From positions 1 to 64,000 of the forward strand of contig JAFS01000002.1 in the NCBI GenBank assembly GCA_000526255.1: a stretch of DNA of 64,000 nucleotides. Direction: 5' to 3'. Origin of the DNA: Verrucomicrobia bacterium LP2A. GTDB taxonomy: Bacteria; Verrucomicrobiota; Verrucomicrobiia; Methylacidiphilales; Methylacidiphilaceae. The position numbers and the translations under genes are program-made. Of this stretch, positions 24,910-34,118 are shown piece after piece. The notes beneath the pieces were generated by a model. The model had not been told where the DNA came from. It did no database searches and saw only the letters and a program-made list of their open reading frames with translations. How positions within the stretch are numbered: position 1 is the stretch's first letter; each line of letters opens with the position of its first letter.

Positions 24910-26109
24910 TCACGTGGCACGCGACGCAACGCCCGCTGAAGCGCCTTCGCGCTTGTCCTTGTCACAAATTTTCCGATAAAGGGCCACAAGCTGTGGAGAA
25001 ACGCTATCCGGAGAGAAGCGATCTTGAAATAGCTTTCTCGCATTTTCTCCCATCCTGGCTCTTAGCCCAGCGTCCCGGATGATCTCCCCCAGTCGCTCGG
25101 CCGCTTCTGCCGGATCATTCACGATAAAGCCAGCCCCGTATTCCTCCACTTCTGGAACGTTCGCTCCCGGAGTCACGACCACCGGAACACCGTTCCGAAG
25201 CGCCTCGAGCACAGCCATCGGAAGCCCCTCACTCTTTGACAGAGTCGCGAAGGCGGCGACGCTGCGAAGAAGAGCCTCCTTTTCGAAGCCGTATACGGGT
25301 CCCGGCAGGCGCACGTTCTCTGAACAGGCCATCGACGCAACTTTGCTCCGCACCCGCTCAGCATATGCGCCCCGACCCGGACCCACCAACAGCAGCACTG
25401 AGGATTCCTCCCTGTGGCAAAGTTGCTCAAATGCATCCAATAGCTCTAAAACACCCTTCTGCGGATCGAGCCGTCCCAAGAATAGAATAGCCTGGGCCTC
25501 CGCAGCGATTCGCATCCTCCTCCGCATGTCCACGAGCGAAGCATCGGGCACTTCCAATATCGGTTCCAGCCAGTTCGAAACGATGACACCCCTCTCCTTG
25601 CCTGGGAGCCAGCAATCCTCTTTCTCCTGCTTGGACAGGAACCGGTAGGCGCTCGCGCCTTTCCATGCCTTCAGCAACCAAAGCCATGCAAATATCCGTT
25701 TCCGTAACGGGCCCTTGCCGAAATCCCATTTTGCCGCTTGACCACGGGGCGTGACCACGTATGCGATCCCGCGTCTTCGGCAGACCCGAGCCACACCGAC
25801 AGTGATGAATGACCAGATACCCTGGATATCGACGATATCGAAGCGCGTGATATTTCGTTCCAGCCATTCGATAAGTTCCGAGCTGCGCAGGAGCCGCGTA
25901 TCCAATCCTCCAGACAGGGGAAACACCTTCAACTCAACACTCTCCGCAAACGGAACCAGCCCCTCGGACATTCCCTGATCCGTTGTCAGTACCGTAACCT
26001 TCCATCCATTTCCGGCGAGCCGACCCGCCATCGACGCTACCGACACCCCAGGTCCACCACTTGCCTTAGGGATGCCCGGCACGACCAACGCTATGCGAAG
26101 CTGCTCCAT
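24910..26109 (-). CDS. Family 4 glycosyltransferase
   Basis: About 399 residues from the ATG at 26109 (frame open to 26172). N-terminal LRIALVVPGIPKASGGPGVSV, donor-site strand AILFLGRLDPQKGVLELLDA and SKSEGLPMAVLEALRNG (the E-x7-E motif) identify a GT-B retaining enzyme. Transfers a sugar from a nucleotide donor during repeat-unit assembly on the inner face of the membrane. Specificity not readable. Confidence 0.88.
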   Translation of the reverse strand: MEQLRIALVVPGIPKASGGPGVSVASMAGRLAGNGWKVTVLTTDQGMSEGLVPFAESVELKVFPLSGGLDTRLLRSSELIEWLERNITRFDIVDIQGIWSFITVGVARVCRRRGIAYVVTPRGQAAKWDFGKGPLRKRIFAWLWLLKAWKGASAYRFLSKQEKEDCWLPGKERGVIVSNWLEPILEVPDASLVDMRRRMRIAAEAQAILFLGRLDPQKGVLELLDAFEQLCHREESSVLLLVGPGRGAYAERVRSKVASMACSENVRLPGPVYGFEKEALLRSVAAFATLSKSEGLPMAVLEALRNGVPVVVTPGANVPEVEEYGAGFIVNDPAEAAERLGEIIRDAGLRARMGENARKLFQDRFSPDSVSPQLVALYRKICDKDKREGASAGVASRAT

Positions 26110-26301
26110 TTGCGCCAGATCCCGCTGGTCGAGCAGAAGGCGTCTACTCGATTCGGCTACGATTTCGTCCACGCCCTAAGGCCGCCCTTTCCTCCGCCCT
26201 ACCACGCGAGGAGCCGTCTTGCCACAACATCGCCAATCAGCCCGCCTCAACCGGTCACAAGCGCCGTTTGAGAACAGGCACCGTACGATCTCTGACAGGC
26301 T

Positions 26302-27822
26302 TCAAGCCCGCAAACCTCCGGCTCCGGCCGGCACCATTCGCTTCTGCCGACGCCCAAGCATCGCGCACGTAGCCCAAAGAACCATGAAAGCGAATGGCCC
26401 AAATTGAAAAGCCGTAAGAGCACGTATTTGAAAGAGCAAAATGAGCAGAAGATAGGCGTATTCAAGTAGTGCGCCGTCCTGCTTCCGCATCCGATACAGC
26501 GGCTCCAGGGAACGGACCACTGCTCCGAACAGAATCGCACCCACAATCAAAAAGCTCATTCCTCCCGATCTGAAAAGATCCCCTACCGCAGCAGAGGAGA
26601 CATTCCACGTGCGCGTGTCATCTTGCAGCTCTGTCGCCTGCGGCTTGTTCGGCCAGATCGCCCTTGGAATAAATGAAATACACCAAAACATTCCGACCTC
26701 TCCTAATCCATCCACAAATCCCAAGGGACCCTTATACGACAATGTGCCATCTCTATGGTCCACAAAGTCAACCAGGTTAGCAATCCAGTAGAGATTATCA
26801 TCGCGGTGAGCCTGAGCAACATTCCAGCTCACGTCCTCTACCTTATCAAGATTGCTCCAACCATATCCGCGCACTCTCACCATCACATCCAGCAGAGGGG
26901 CAAGTGCAAACGTGGAGAGAACGAGAATCCACAGCATGCGCTTCAGGTTCTTCCTATGCTCGGCTGCCCTGGCGAAGATCGGCAACACCAAGCTCATGAC
27001 CACGTAGCTTCGATTTCCGGACAAGGCCTGCATCGCGAGCTGCGATACGACAACACCCACGAGGATAACTTTTCGGCTCGAGTTTATCCCGCGCAACACA
27101 GCCCGATCCGCTAGATAGGGAACACCGAGAAACAAGACCCCGATCGGCTCCAGGAGAACGCGCCAATCTCCCTCCGTTCCGCGCACGGTCACGCCTCCTT
27201 CAGTACCGATGGCTCGCGACTGAAACATTTCCCACGCGACCAGTGAAACATCCCCTCCGGCCAGCGCAACTCGCTTCCCAAGCTCCATGCCAAACGTAGC
27301 GATCGCAAGCCAGAAAAACATGTTCCCAGACAAGGCCATGTCACCAGTTCGAAGAAACCATTCGAAAGGACTCCGGTCCATTCGGATCAGGTACCATGAC
27401 AATAGCGAGAGGAGTACGAAGAGATCGCATAGCGTGTAAGTAATCAGCACTATCCTGAAGGGGAAGTCCTCCATTTCCCTCATCACGGCCATGTCCATAA
27501 GGAAAAAATACAAGGCCCCGGCGGCAAAGACGACGATCGGTCGAGCAAGCATGCTTGGATCCTGGATCACCGCCGAGCCCACTCCAACGACTACAAGCGC
27601 GGCGCTGGCAATCCCGAGTGTCAGGATGAGTGGATAACTCACCCCCCAGATCCCATCAACCAGCCAGGCAAGCCACAGAATTCCCGCCAGGGCAGCCGGT
27701 AGGTAAAGACCGAGGATTCGATCGATCCACCGAGATGGCCCCACAGAAGGAACCTGCGCAGCAGTCATTTTTGCTCGGTCAGCCTGCACCGTTGCTCTTT
27801 CGGCCTCTTCTGCTCTTTCCAA
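26302..27822 (-). CDS. Wzy-like polysaccharide repeat-unit polymerase
   Basis: 506 residues with about ten to twelve hydrophobic segments, and internal motifs ALSGNRSYVVMS and FIPRAIWPNKP found in O-antigen/oligosaccharide polymerases. Such proteins link lipid-bound repeat units in the periplasm. Central position among glycosyltransferases supports this. The first 30 residues are hydrophilic; a later start near residue 19 is possible. Confidence 0.75.
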   Translation of the reverse strand: MERAEEAERATVQADRAKMTAAQVPSVGPSRWIDRILGLYLPAALAGILWLAWLVDGIWGVSYPLILTLGIASAALVVVGVGSAVIQDPSMLARPIVVFAAGALYFFLMDMAVMREMEDFPFRIVLITYTLCDLFVLLSLLSWYLIRMDRSPFEWFLRTGDMALSGNMFFWLAIATFGMELGKRVALAGGDVSLVAWEMFQSRAIGTEGGVTVRGTEGDWRVLLEPIGVLFLGVPYLADRAVLRGINSSRKVILVGVVVSQLAMQALSGNRSYVVMSLVLPIFARAAEHRKNLKRMLWILVLSTFALAPLLDVMVRVRGYGWSNLDKVEDVSWNVAQAHRDDNLYWIANLVDFVDHRDGTLSYKGPLGFVDGLGEVGMFWCISFIPRAIWPNKPQATELQDDTRTWNVSSAAVGDLFRSGGMSFLIVGAILFGAVVRSLEPLYRMRKQDGALLEYAYLLLILLFQIRALTAFQFGPFAFMVLWATCAMLGRRQKRMVPAGAGGLRA

Positions 27823-28273
27823 GCTGAATCCGCCTCAACGCTCCGTTCCACGCTTACCAGAGGCTTCAGCGGAGTCTGGCCATCTGCCCTGCCCACTTGG
27901 CCGACTGCCGCTCGACCGCCTCGCTCACTGCCTTGCCGCCTTGAGGATTCAGCATAGCGGAAAAGAGAGAACCCTACTGCTACGATTATCCATCGCCGCG
28001 GAAAGCGCGTAAAGGACGTTCGGTCCTTTCCCAATTCGCCCCACGAACGCCATCATCGATAGCCCTTCCCTATTGCGCAACAAAGCGCGCAACAAAGCCC
28101 CCTTCCGCTTCCTCCCATTGCCGCCTCCTCCCTGCCCACCTTGCGCAGTGCGTCGGCCCCGGCATGCCCAGAGGAACGTGCCCCATGCACGTTCCTCTGG
28201 AGATCCAGCTATCCCAAGAGGCCCCTAGCAACCACCTATTCAACGGATCGCCACAAAAGCTCTTCTTCCAACT
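27823..28273. other. Intergenic region with a long hairpin
   Basis: No gene seen; contains the hairpin at 28168-28200 described separately. Confidence 0.4.
28168..28200. repeat. Perfect 14-bp inverted repeat with 5-base loop
   Basis: CCAGAGGAACGTGC (28168-28181) and GCACGTTCCTCTGG (28187-28200), loop CCCAT. Lies about 74 bases after the stop of the glycosyltransferase ending at 28274 (- strand). No T tract follows on either strand, so it is not a standard terminator; it could stop transcription with Rho, stabilise the mRNA or bind a protein. Confidence 0.55.
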
Positions 28274-29530
28274 TCACCCTATCCCCCCTCCGCCCAAGGA
28301 ACGTGATTGGCCTGTCCTGGCGTGCGCAGCGCGCACCGCCGACATCAATCCTTCCGCCCAACGTTCCGGAGTATAACGGGCGATTTGCGCAGCAGATGCC
28401 GCGCCCATCTTCTCCAAGACACCTGGAGGCGTCGCTGCAGCCACCTCCAATGCTTCCGCTAGCCCCAACAGGTCCTTCGAATCGAAAATCCACCCATTAG
28501 CCGAAGTCACCAAATCTGGGGCACAGCCGCACCGGTCTGAGACGATCACGGGCAGGCTACACGCCATGGCTTCATTCACGACTAGACCCCAGGGCTCACG
28601 ACTGCTCGGCAACACAAATGCTCTTGCCCATGCATAGTATGGGACAGTAGCGGCGGTAGGCAAATAGCCTGTCAGGACTAGCCCCGGCAGCTTCCGTTCC
28701 TCGCTCAAGCCCTCCAGCTCCCTCCGCAACGGGCCGTCCCCCACCAAGACAAGGCCCCAACCGTCCTTATTCCGGGAGCGATAGATCTCATATGCCCGAA
28801 GGAGCATCCTTACATTTTTCTCCTCTGCCAACCGCCCCACAAAGACAAAATACCTTTCCGGGAGACCAAGTCGCTCCGCCCATGCACTCCGGTCCTCACA
28901 GCGGACTTTCCGCACTCCATCCCTGAAAAATGCGTTATCAACCACCGACAATGGCTCCCACATCCGATCTGTTGGAAAGCCGAGCTCCGCCAAATAGTCT
29001 CGATGGACCTGGCCTCCCACCATCGCGCTATCGAAGAGCCGCACCACTAGCGTTCGTTTGAATGCCTCAAGGAAGTAGTTCCTCTTTCGATCATGCCGAC
29101 CGGTCTCGAAGAGGAGCACCGACGCGCGCCGATTTTTTGCTGCCCAAACTGCAGCCGTCAGCATACACGAAAGCCCATATCCCGCAACTGCCACCGCATC
29201 CGGCCGGAGCGCTCTCAGGACCTCGAGCGTCTTCTGGCTAGCCTCTCGCCATCCAACCTCCTCATACCTTCGCTCAAAGAGCGTTAGCACAGGAACGTCC
29301 TCGACTTGCTCCTGGAGCCACGGATGCGACCTCTGACTCGAAGCGAGTTGCAAGAATACTGGATCTACCTCGCCCATGCCTAACAGTGCCCTTGCTCTGG
29401 CCAAGTGATAAGGCCCATAGTTCACGTAGAACACGAGCAACCTGATACGAGCACCCACTACTCCTCTCCATCCATTGGCTAAGCCGCCCCACAAACTGCC
29501 GTAACGTGCGCCGCACGCCTCAACATCCAC
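28274..29530 (-). CDS. Family 4 glycosyltransferase
   Basis: 418 residues. RYFVFVGRLAEEKNVRMLLRAY (donor domain), GLVLVGDGPLRRELEG, and SSREPWGLVVNEAMACSLP (the E-x7-E motif). The N-terminal part lies in RIRLLVFYVNYGPYHLARAR, a variant of the acceptor domain; the first 25 residues may not be translated. Probably adds one sugar of the repeat unit. Confidence 0.85.
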   Translation of the reverse strand: MDVEACGARYGSLWGGLANGWRGVVGARIRLLVFYVNYGPYHLARARALLGMGEVDPVFLQLASSQRSHPWLQEQVEDVPVLTLFERRYEEVGWREASQKTLEVLRALRPDAVAVAGYGLSCMLTAAVWAAKNRRASVLLFETGRHDRKRNYFLEAFKRTLVVRLFDSAMVGGQVHRDYLAELGFPTDRMWEPLSVVDNAFFRDGVRKVRCEDRSAWAERLGLPERYFVFVGRLAEEKNVRMLLRAYEIYRSRNKDGWGLVLVGDGPLRRELEGLSEERKLPGLVLTGYLPTAATVPYYAWARAFVLPSSREPWGLVVNEAMACSLPVIVSDRCGCAPDLVTSANGWIFDSKDLLGLAEALEVAAATPPGVLEKMGAASAAQIARYTPERWAEGLMSAVRAAHARTGQSRSLGGGGIG

Positions 29531-30055
29531 TCAGCCCCTCACTCCCAGGTTCCACCGCATCACGCGCGCCTGCTTTTGGAAGAGGCTGAGGCGAAACGGC
29601 CTGCCATTCCTTAAGTGCATACAGCCTACTCAAGCGACTCAGCAGCATTTGGGCAGCTTTCCCTTCGTCGACTTCGGGAACCACATGCGGCCGCTTTTCA
29701 GAACACTACCCATCTTCGATGGAGAAGGTCCCTTTCGCGTCCCTCACGCTCGTCACGGGGATCCGCCAAAGCCATTTGGCGCTCGATTCCACACGCCCTC
29801 ACTCCTGCAGACTCGCGGGCTGGCCACAAGGCCGGGTATTGGCTGACCATCCCGTGGGCCCATGCCCAACGGCTTCCAAGGGTTATCCCGCGACCCAAGG
29901 ACAGGCTCCTTGCCGCAGGCCACACGCTCCCTGCCGGACCGAAGAGCGCACCCGATTGCTCTTCGCCCCGTTCCGGAGCTAGGGTCCTCTTTTTCACATA
30001 CCCTCCCTTCGTCAAGCCAAGGCGAAGTCCCCCTTCTTCCAAGAACGGCAACACA
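29531..30055. other. Long intergenic region
   Basis: No convincing gene. Open frames here (for example - strand to 29698) lack recognisable features and overlap the 3' end of the neighbouring glycosyltransferase. Confidence 0.4.
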
Positions 30056-31075
30056 TTAGCTTTCAGCTTTTCCATCAGGCTCACGACCTTTCCTCGTGCC
30101 GGAAACCGACTCGACAATCTCTAGCATCTCCCTTTGCATCGCCCTTCCGGCTGTCTCTCTCATGGCGAGCCGCACCGTAGCCTTGATCGCCTCCCGGATC
30201 GCTGTCCTCGCCCCTGGCTTTCCTAAGCCCTTCGCCCCCCCCTCTCCCCCCACCCTGCCTCCAGCACCGTCGGAACCGCTCCCCAGCTCCGCTTCCCATT
30301 GCAACGTCTCCTCCCGAACCCTCTCCTCCCTCTGCCTGACCACATCGCACCACTCAGGACGAATCAATCCTCTTTCCAACAAGAAGCCAAAGAGCCTTCT
30401 CATCCCACGCAGATAGCCACTCACATTCACAGCCGCCGAGTTCCGCGAATGTAGTCTATAGCAAAACAGAGGATCCCACACAAACCTCATGGGCATCTCC
30501 TGACTCAGGACAATCCCATAGTACCACTCTGGCATCAGGTCAGCCTCAGATGGAAGAACAGGCAATCCCACGAGCGCCTCTCTATTCCATAACGTACCAG
30601 ACATTAGGTAACATGTACCCTCCAGTACATGCAGGAAGCTCCTCGGTGGCCGCAACTCGCGAATCCCAAGGTACTGGACAAAGTAGTACTGATATTCACG
30701 CATGTTAACCAATGTTTCGTCCGTCCTAAATCCTCCTGACGAAACTATACCATAATCCTCGCAGTACGGCCGCGTTTTTTCTAGATACTTGGGACCCAGC
30801 ACGTCGTCAGCGGACAAGAGCATCACGTGCGTGCCCTTTGCTTGGGATGCACAAAAGTGATAATTGCCGGATATCCCCAAGCGCCGCGGCGGCCGAATAT
30901 ACCTTACGGACTGCAAATGCTTTGCCACCACTTCTTCGGTATTATCCACAGACCAATCATCTGATACGATAATTTCATAAGGGGACCGTGTTTGACGGCA
31001 GATTGACGTGATAGCATGCTCGATGTACCTCCCGTAGTTGAAAGTAGGAATACAAATGCTGACCTCAGCAGACAT
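30056..31075 (-). CDS. Family 2 glycosyltransferase
   Basis: 339 residues. MSAEVSICIPTFNYGRYIEHAI, EIIVSDDWSVDNTEEVV and HVMLLSADDVLGP give the GT2 nucleotide-sugar site with an ADD metal motif. The C-terminal 100 residues are charged, Gly/Arg-rich and unlike the family. Likely a repeat-unit glycosyltransferase. Confidence 0.85.
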   Translation of the reverse strand: MSAEVSICIPTFNYGRYIEHAITSICRQTRSPYEIIVSDDWSVDNTEEVVAKHLQSVRYIRPPRRLGISGNYHFCASQAKGTHVMLLSADDVLGPKYLEKTRPYCEDYGIVSSGGFRTDETLVNMREYQYYFVQYLGIRELRPPRSFLHVLEGTCYLMSGTLWNREALVGLPVLPSEADLMPEWYYGIVLSQEMPMRFVWDPLFCYRLHSRNSAAVNVSGYLRGMRRLFGFLLERGLIRPEWCDVVRQREERVREETLQWEAELGSGSDGAGGRVGGEGGAKGLGKPGARTAIREAIKATVRLAMRETAGRAMQREMLEIVESVSGTRKGREPDGKAES

Positions 31076-31367
31076 ACGCTTGACTTACCTGTTGTGCCAG
31101 ATCTGACTCTGCATGGAGCCACCGGGCCATGTTATTAGCTGCTCTATTCCCTAAACCTCGATACACTCTCCTACGAGCTGCGGCCTGGGGGAGCGAGCAC
31201 TCGACGCCGTGTCCGGGCCGCAAGAACGCTCAGCACCCCGGTGGATCGTCACCCCCACCGCCCGCCAGGGCGTCCTGGCGAGGCTTCACGACACACTTCT
31301 GCTTACCCCACCGGGAATCCCCTTTGCGCGTTCCCTCCCGTCTTCCTGCCCTCTTCATCTGCAGGGA
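31076..31367. other. Intergenic region with a small hairpin
   Basis: CGCCAGG (31263-31269) / CCTGGCG (31274-31280) with a 4-base loop lies about 90 bases after the glycosyltransferase stop at 31368 (- strand). No T tract. No gene seen. Confidence 0.35.
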
Positions 31368-32594
31368 TTACGAACGCAGGGTAGCATCCTTTGCGCCGCT
31401 GAACCCGGGCAGCCCAGGGCTTGGGCCAACCAGTTCGCGGTACAGATCCACGATTCGCCTTGCATGAACCTCCCAGCCGAGAGATTCTCGCGCGATCCTT
31501 GCCGCCTCGGCTCCCATGGAGCGGCAGAGATTGTGATCTCGGTAAAGCCTTTCCAATAGCTCGGCGAGCTTGCCAGGCGATCGTATCGGCACCACGTAGC
31601 CATTTCGCCCTGACACGATTACATCCGCAGCACCATTCTGCTCAGTCGTAATGACCGGAATCCCGCACCCCAAGGCTTCCATGCATGCAACGGAAAATCC
31701 ATCCTCAATGGAGGGAAGGACAAAAACGGATGCTCCACGATAATAGTGAGGCAGGTCTACGTTCGGCACGAAAGGAATGTGGCGATATTGCCCATGAAAT
31801 TCCTTGAGCACAGGACGCATGGATTCATCCAGAGCTCCGATCAACACGAGTTCCGCATCAGGCAATCGAATCATGTTCCATGCCCTGAGAAGGTCTATGT
31901 GCCCCTTCCTCGGCGATATCTGAGCGACCGACAGCACGCGAAAGGGCCGAGGAGGCATTTCGTCGGTTCCAGGAGTGAAGCGGCTCAGGTTCACGCCATA
32001 GGGGATGATGCCGATCCTCTCCTCCGGATAGCCCCAGTGGACGAAGGATCGCTTGAGCCAGAGGGAGGCAACCACCAGCCGATCGGTCAGCGCCAGCTCC
32101 TCCAAACGTCGCTCCTCACTCTTGCCAAGGCCATGACGCGAAGGAAGTCCCAAGCGCTCCGCCTCTTCGGCCATCAATTCAGATAGGCCTAGCGGATGCG
32201 CGTTGACCGGCTCGCCCAATACATGGCTCCCTTCCCCTTTTGCTTTTTTAAGAATTCCCAGCGCCGTGCCATGGAGGAGAACATGCCAGATTTCCGCCGG
32301 AGCCCAAGCTCGAAAAACACCCCCCTGCCAGAGATCGTGCAACACGGGGAGTACCCGGCCAACAACTTCGTAGCCAAAGAGGCCCCCACACGCGCGCATC
32401 AAGTATTCCTTTTGCCAAAGATTGATGGCCTTTGCCTCGCCTGAAGGCAACGGCTTCCCCCCTATCCTATGCGAGTAGTAATAACGATTGAGAACTCCCC
32501 AGTCCGCCAGAAACCGAACATAGTTGTGAAAGTGGAAGCGACCGCACACTGCCAGATTCGTGCCGTGTCTGCTGCCAGGAGCCGCGCTCATCAC
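31368..32594 (-). CDS. Family 4 glycosyltransferase
   Basis: 408 residues. FRVLSVAQISPRKGHIDLLRAW, ELVLIGALDESMRPVL and SIEDGFSVACMEALGCGIP (E-x7-E motif) mark a GT-B enzyme. A charged extension of about 10 residues precedes the conserved part. One of three GT4 enzymes in the locus. Confidence 0.87.
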   Translation of the reverse strand: MMSAAPGSRHGTNLAVCGRFHFHNYVRFLADWGVLNRYYYSHRIGGKPLPSGEAKAINLWQKEYLMRACGGLFGYEVVGRVLPVLHDLWQGGVFRAWAPAEIWHVLLHGTALGILKKAKGEGSHVLGEPVNAHPLGLSELMAEEAERLGLPSRHGLGKSEERRLEELALTDRLVVASLWLKRSFVHWGYPEERIGIIPYGVNLSRFTPGTDEMPPRPFRVLSVAQISPRKGHIDLLRAWNMIRLPDAELVLIGALDESMRPVLKEFHGQYRHIPFVPNVDLPHYYRGASVFVLPSIEDGFSVACMEALGCGIPVITTEQNGAADVIVSGRNGYVVPIRSPGKLAELLERLYRDHNLCRSMGAEAARIARESLGWEVHARRIVDLYRELVGPSPGLPGFSGAKDATLRS

Positions 32595-32721
32595 AAGTCT
32601 CCTGCCCGCCCGGCATCAGCGATCGCCCGATTCACTTCAAGCCGATCGCCCCGCTCCTCCGGAGCAGCAGATGCTTCTTTCATTCCCCTATTCTCCCTTC
32701 GAAGCGCAGGCTCGGACCAAG

Positions 32722-33675
32722 TCATGGCGCACGATCCACCCGTAGGTAGATAGACGAGGGGAAATAGCCCTCGGGGGTAGAGAACGCAGGCACCTGTGGC
32801 TCCACCAGCCCATCGCAATCCTTTTGCGGTTGATATTCCGGAAACACCTCAGCAAGCTCCTTCGGGCGCCCGTAGTGGAGTAGGCTCAAGCAAAAGATGA
32901 TCCTGAATCGGCTATTAAAAGCAAGGAATGCGTGCAAAAGGGAGGACTCAAGGGCGGGATAAAAAGTCTTGAGCACGTCCCGAGGATAGTCGTACGGGAA
33001 GTAGATGTCGTGAAAATGAACGATTACGCCTTCATGCAGCCTTGGCAACACCTCCAGGATCAAAAAGTTCACATCTCCACCAGCCTTCACAGTGTGGGAC
33101 GAGTCAATAAAGAGAAGATCGTTCTCTTCGAGTGCCTCAAATAACTCGTATCCCGTCTCCTGAACGCGCTGATGAGCGAGCCTGATCCCGTCCATCGCCC
33201 GAAGAGCGCCGGAGGGATTGGGCTCAATCGCAATAATCTCCGTCTTGATCCCGCTTTGCTGATTCCTAGCCGCAGCCTCCCGCATGCAGTACGTCGACAC
33301 TCCCGATCCTACCTCGACAATTCTCCTAGGCTTGAAATGTCGAATCACCCCATGCAATGCTTGTGCTTCAACGTATCCGTACCCCGGGCCGAATTCGTGG
33401 CTGCTGGCGTAGCGATAGGCGGCATTTCCGCGATACTCGTGCGCGACGGGAAGGCACACCTTCCGCAAATCTCCCAATTGCCGATCCAAATCCACGTCGA
33501 TTCCCTTCATTTCGGACGCGTGCGCCCAGACTTTTCGGCTCCGTTCGAGCTCGACTGGATCTGGCAGCGGACAGTAGTAATGAACAGGAAGGACATGCAG
33601 GCCGAAGAGTCTTCTCGCAGTCCTGTATGCACTGAGCAAAGCGCGCTTGAGCCCATCCTTGGTCCACCTCTTCAT
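32722..33675 (-). CDS. Class I SAM-dependent methyltransferase (Methyltransf_24-type)
   Basis: 317 residues. RRIVEVGSGVSTYCMREAA is the SAM-binding motif, EIIAIEPNPSGALRA the second strand, NDLLFIDSSHTVKAGGDVN the conserved acidic motif, and GVIVHFHDIYFPYDYP the HDI motif of this family. Probably methylates a sugar. Follows a glycosyltransferase in the same direction. Confidence 0.82.
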   Translation of the reverse strand: MKRWTKDGLKRALLSAYRTARRLFGLHVLPVHYYCPLPDPVELERSRKVWAHASEMKGIDVDLDRQLGDLRKVCLPVAHEYRGNAAYRYASSHEFGPGYGYVEAQALHGVIRHFKPRRIVEVGSGVSTYCMREAAARNQQSGIKTEIIAIEPNPSGALRAMDGIRLAHQRVQETGYELFEALEENDLLFIDSSHTVKAGGDVNFLILEVLPRLHEGVIVHFHDIYFPYDYPRDVLKTFYPALESSLLHAFLAFNSRFRIIFCLSLLHYGRPKELAEVFPEYQPQKDCDGLVEPQVPAFSTPEGYFPSSIYLRVDRAP

Positions 33676-34118
33676 ACTATAGCCTCACTCCTGGATGCCC
33701 GAGTTCACCGCCTCCATGCCCTGTCTTACGGCCTGCTGAACGGCCCGCTGATCTCCCAACACGCTTCATCGCTATTCAGACTCCCCGACATCAGAGGGTA
33801 ACGCCTTCGCAATGAACACGCGCCTCAAGTGCTGAGGCCCACACTTTGCAAGCTGACAACCCCATACCACATCCGATTCGCGATGTTCCTTGAGTCCGCC
33901 CCTGTATCCCATCCCCCTCCGTCCTCGACTCGATCCCTCGCCTTGCCATCCCACTCCATCGGCGGGGCTCATCTCCACCACTACCGCACGCAGACCCTTC
34001 CGTGAAGAAGCCGATTGCTCCAATCAGTAACCCGTCCATGCACTCGTCACCCAAAGTATTGTCCTGTTCCCAAAGGCAAAGCGAAGCCTCGCCGTCGCTA
34101 ACCGCGACCGGACCGTGG
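33676..34118. other. Intergenic region
   Basis: No gene or regulatory site recognised. Confidence 0.35.
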
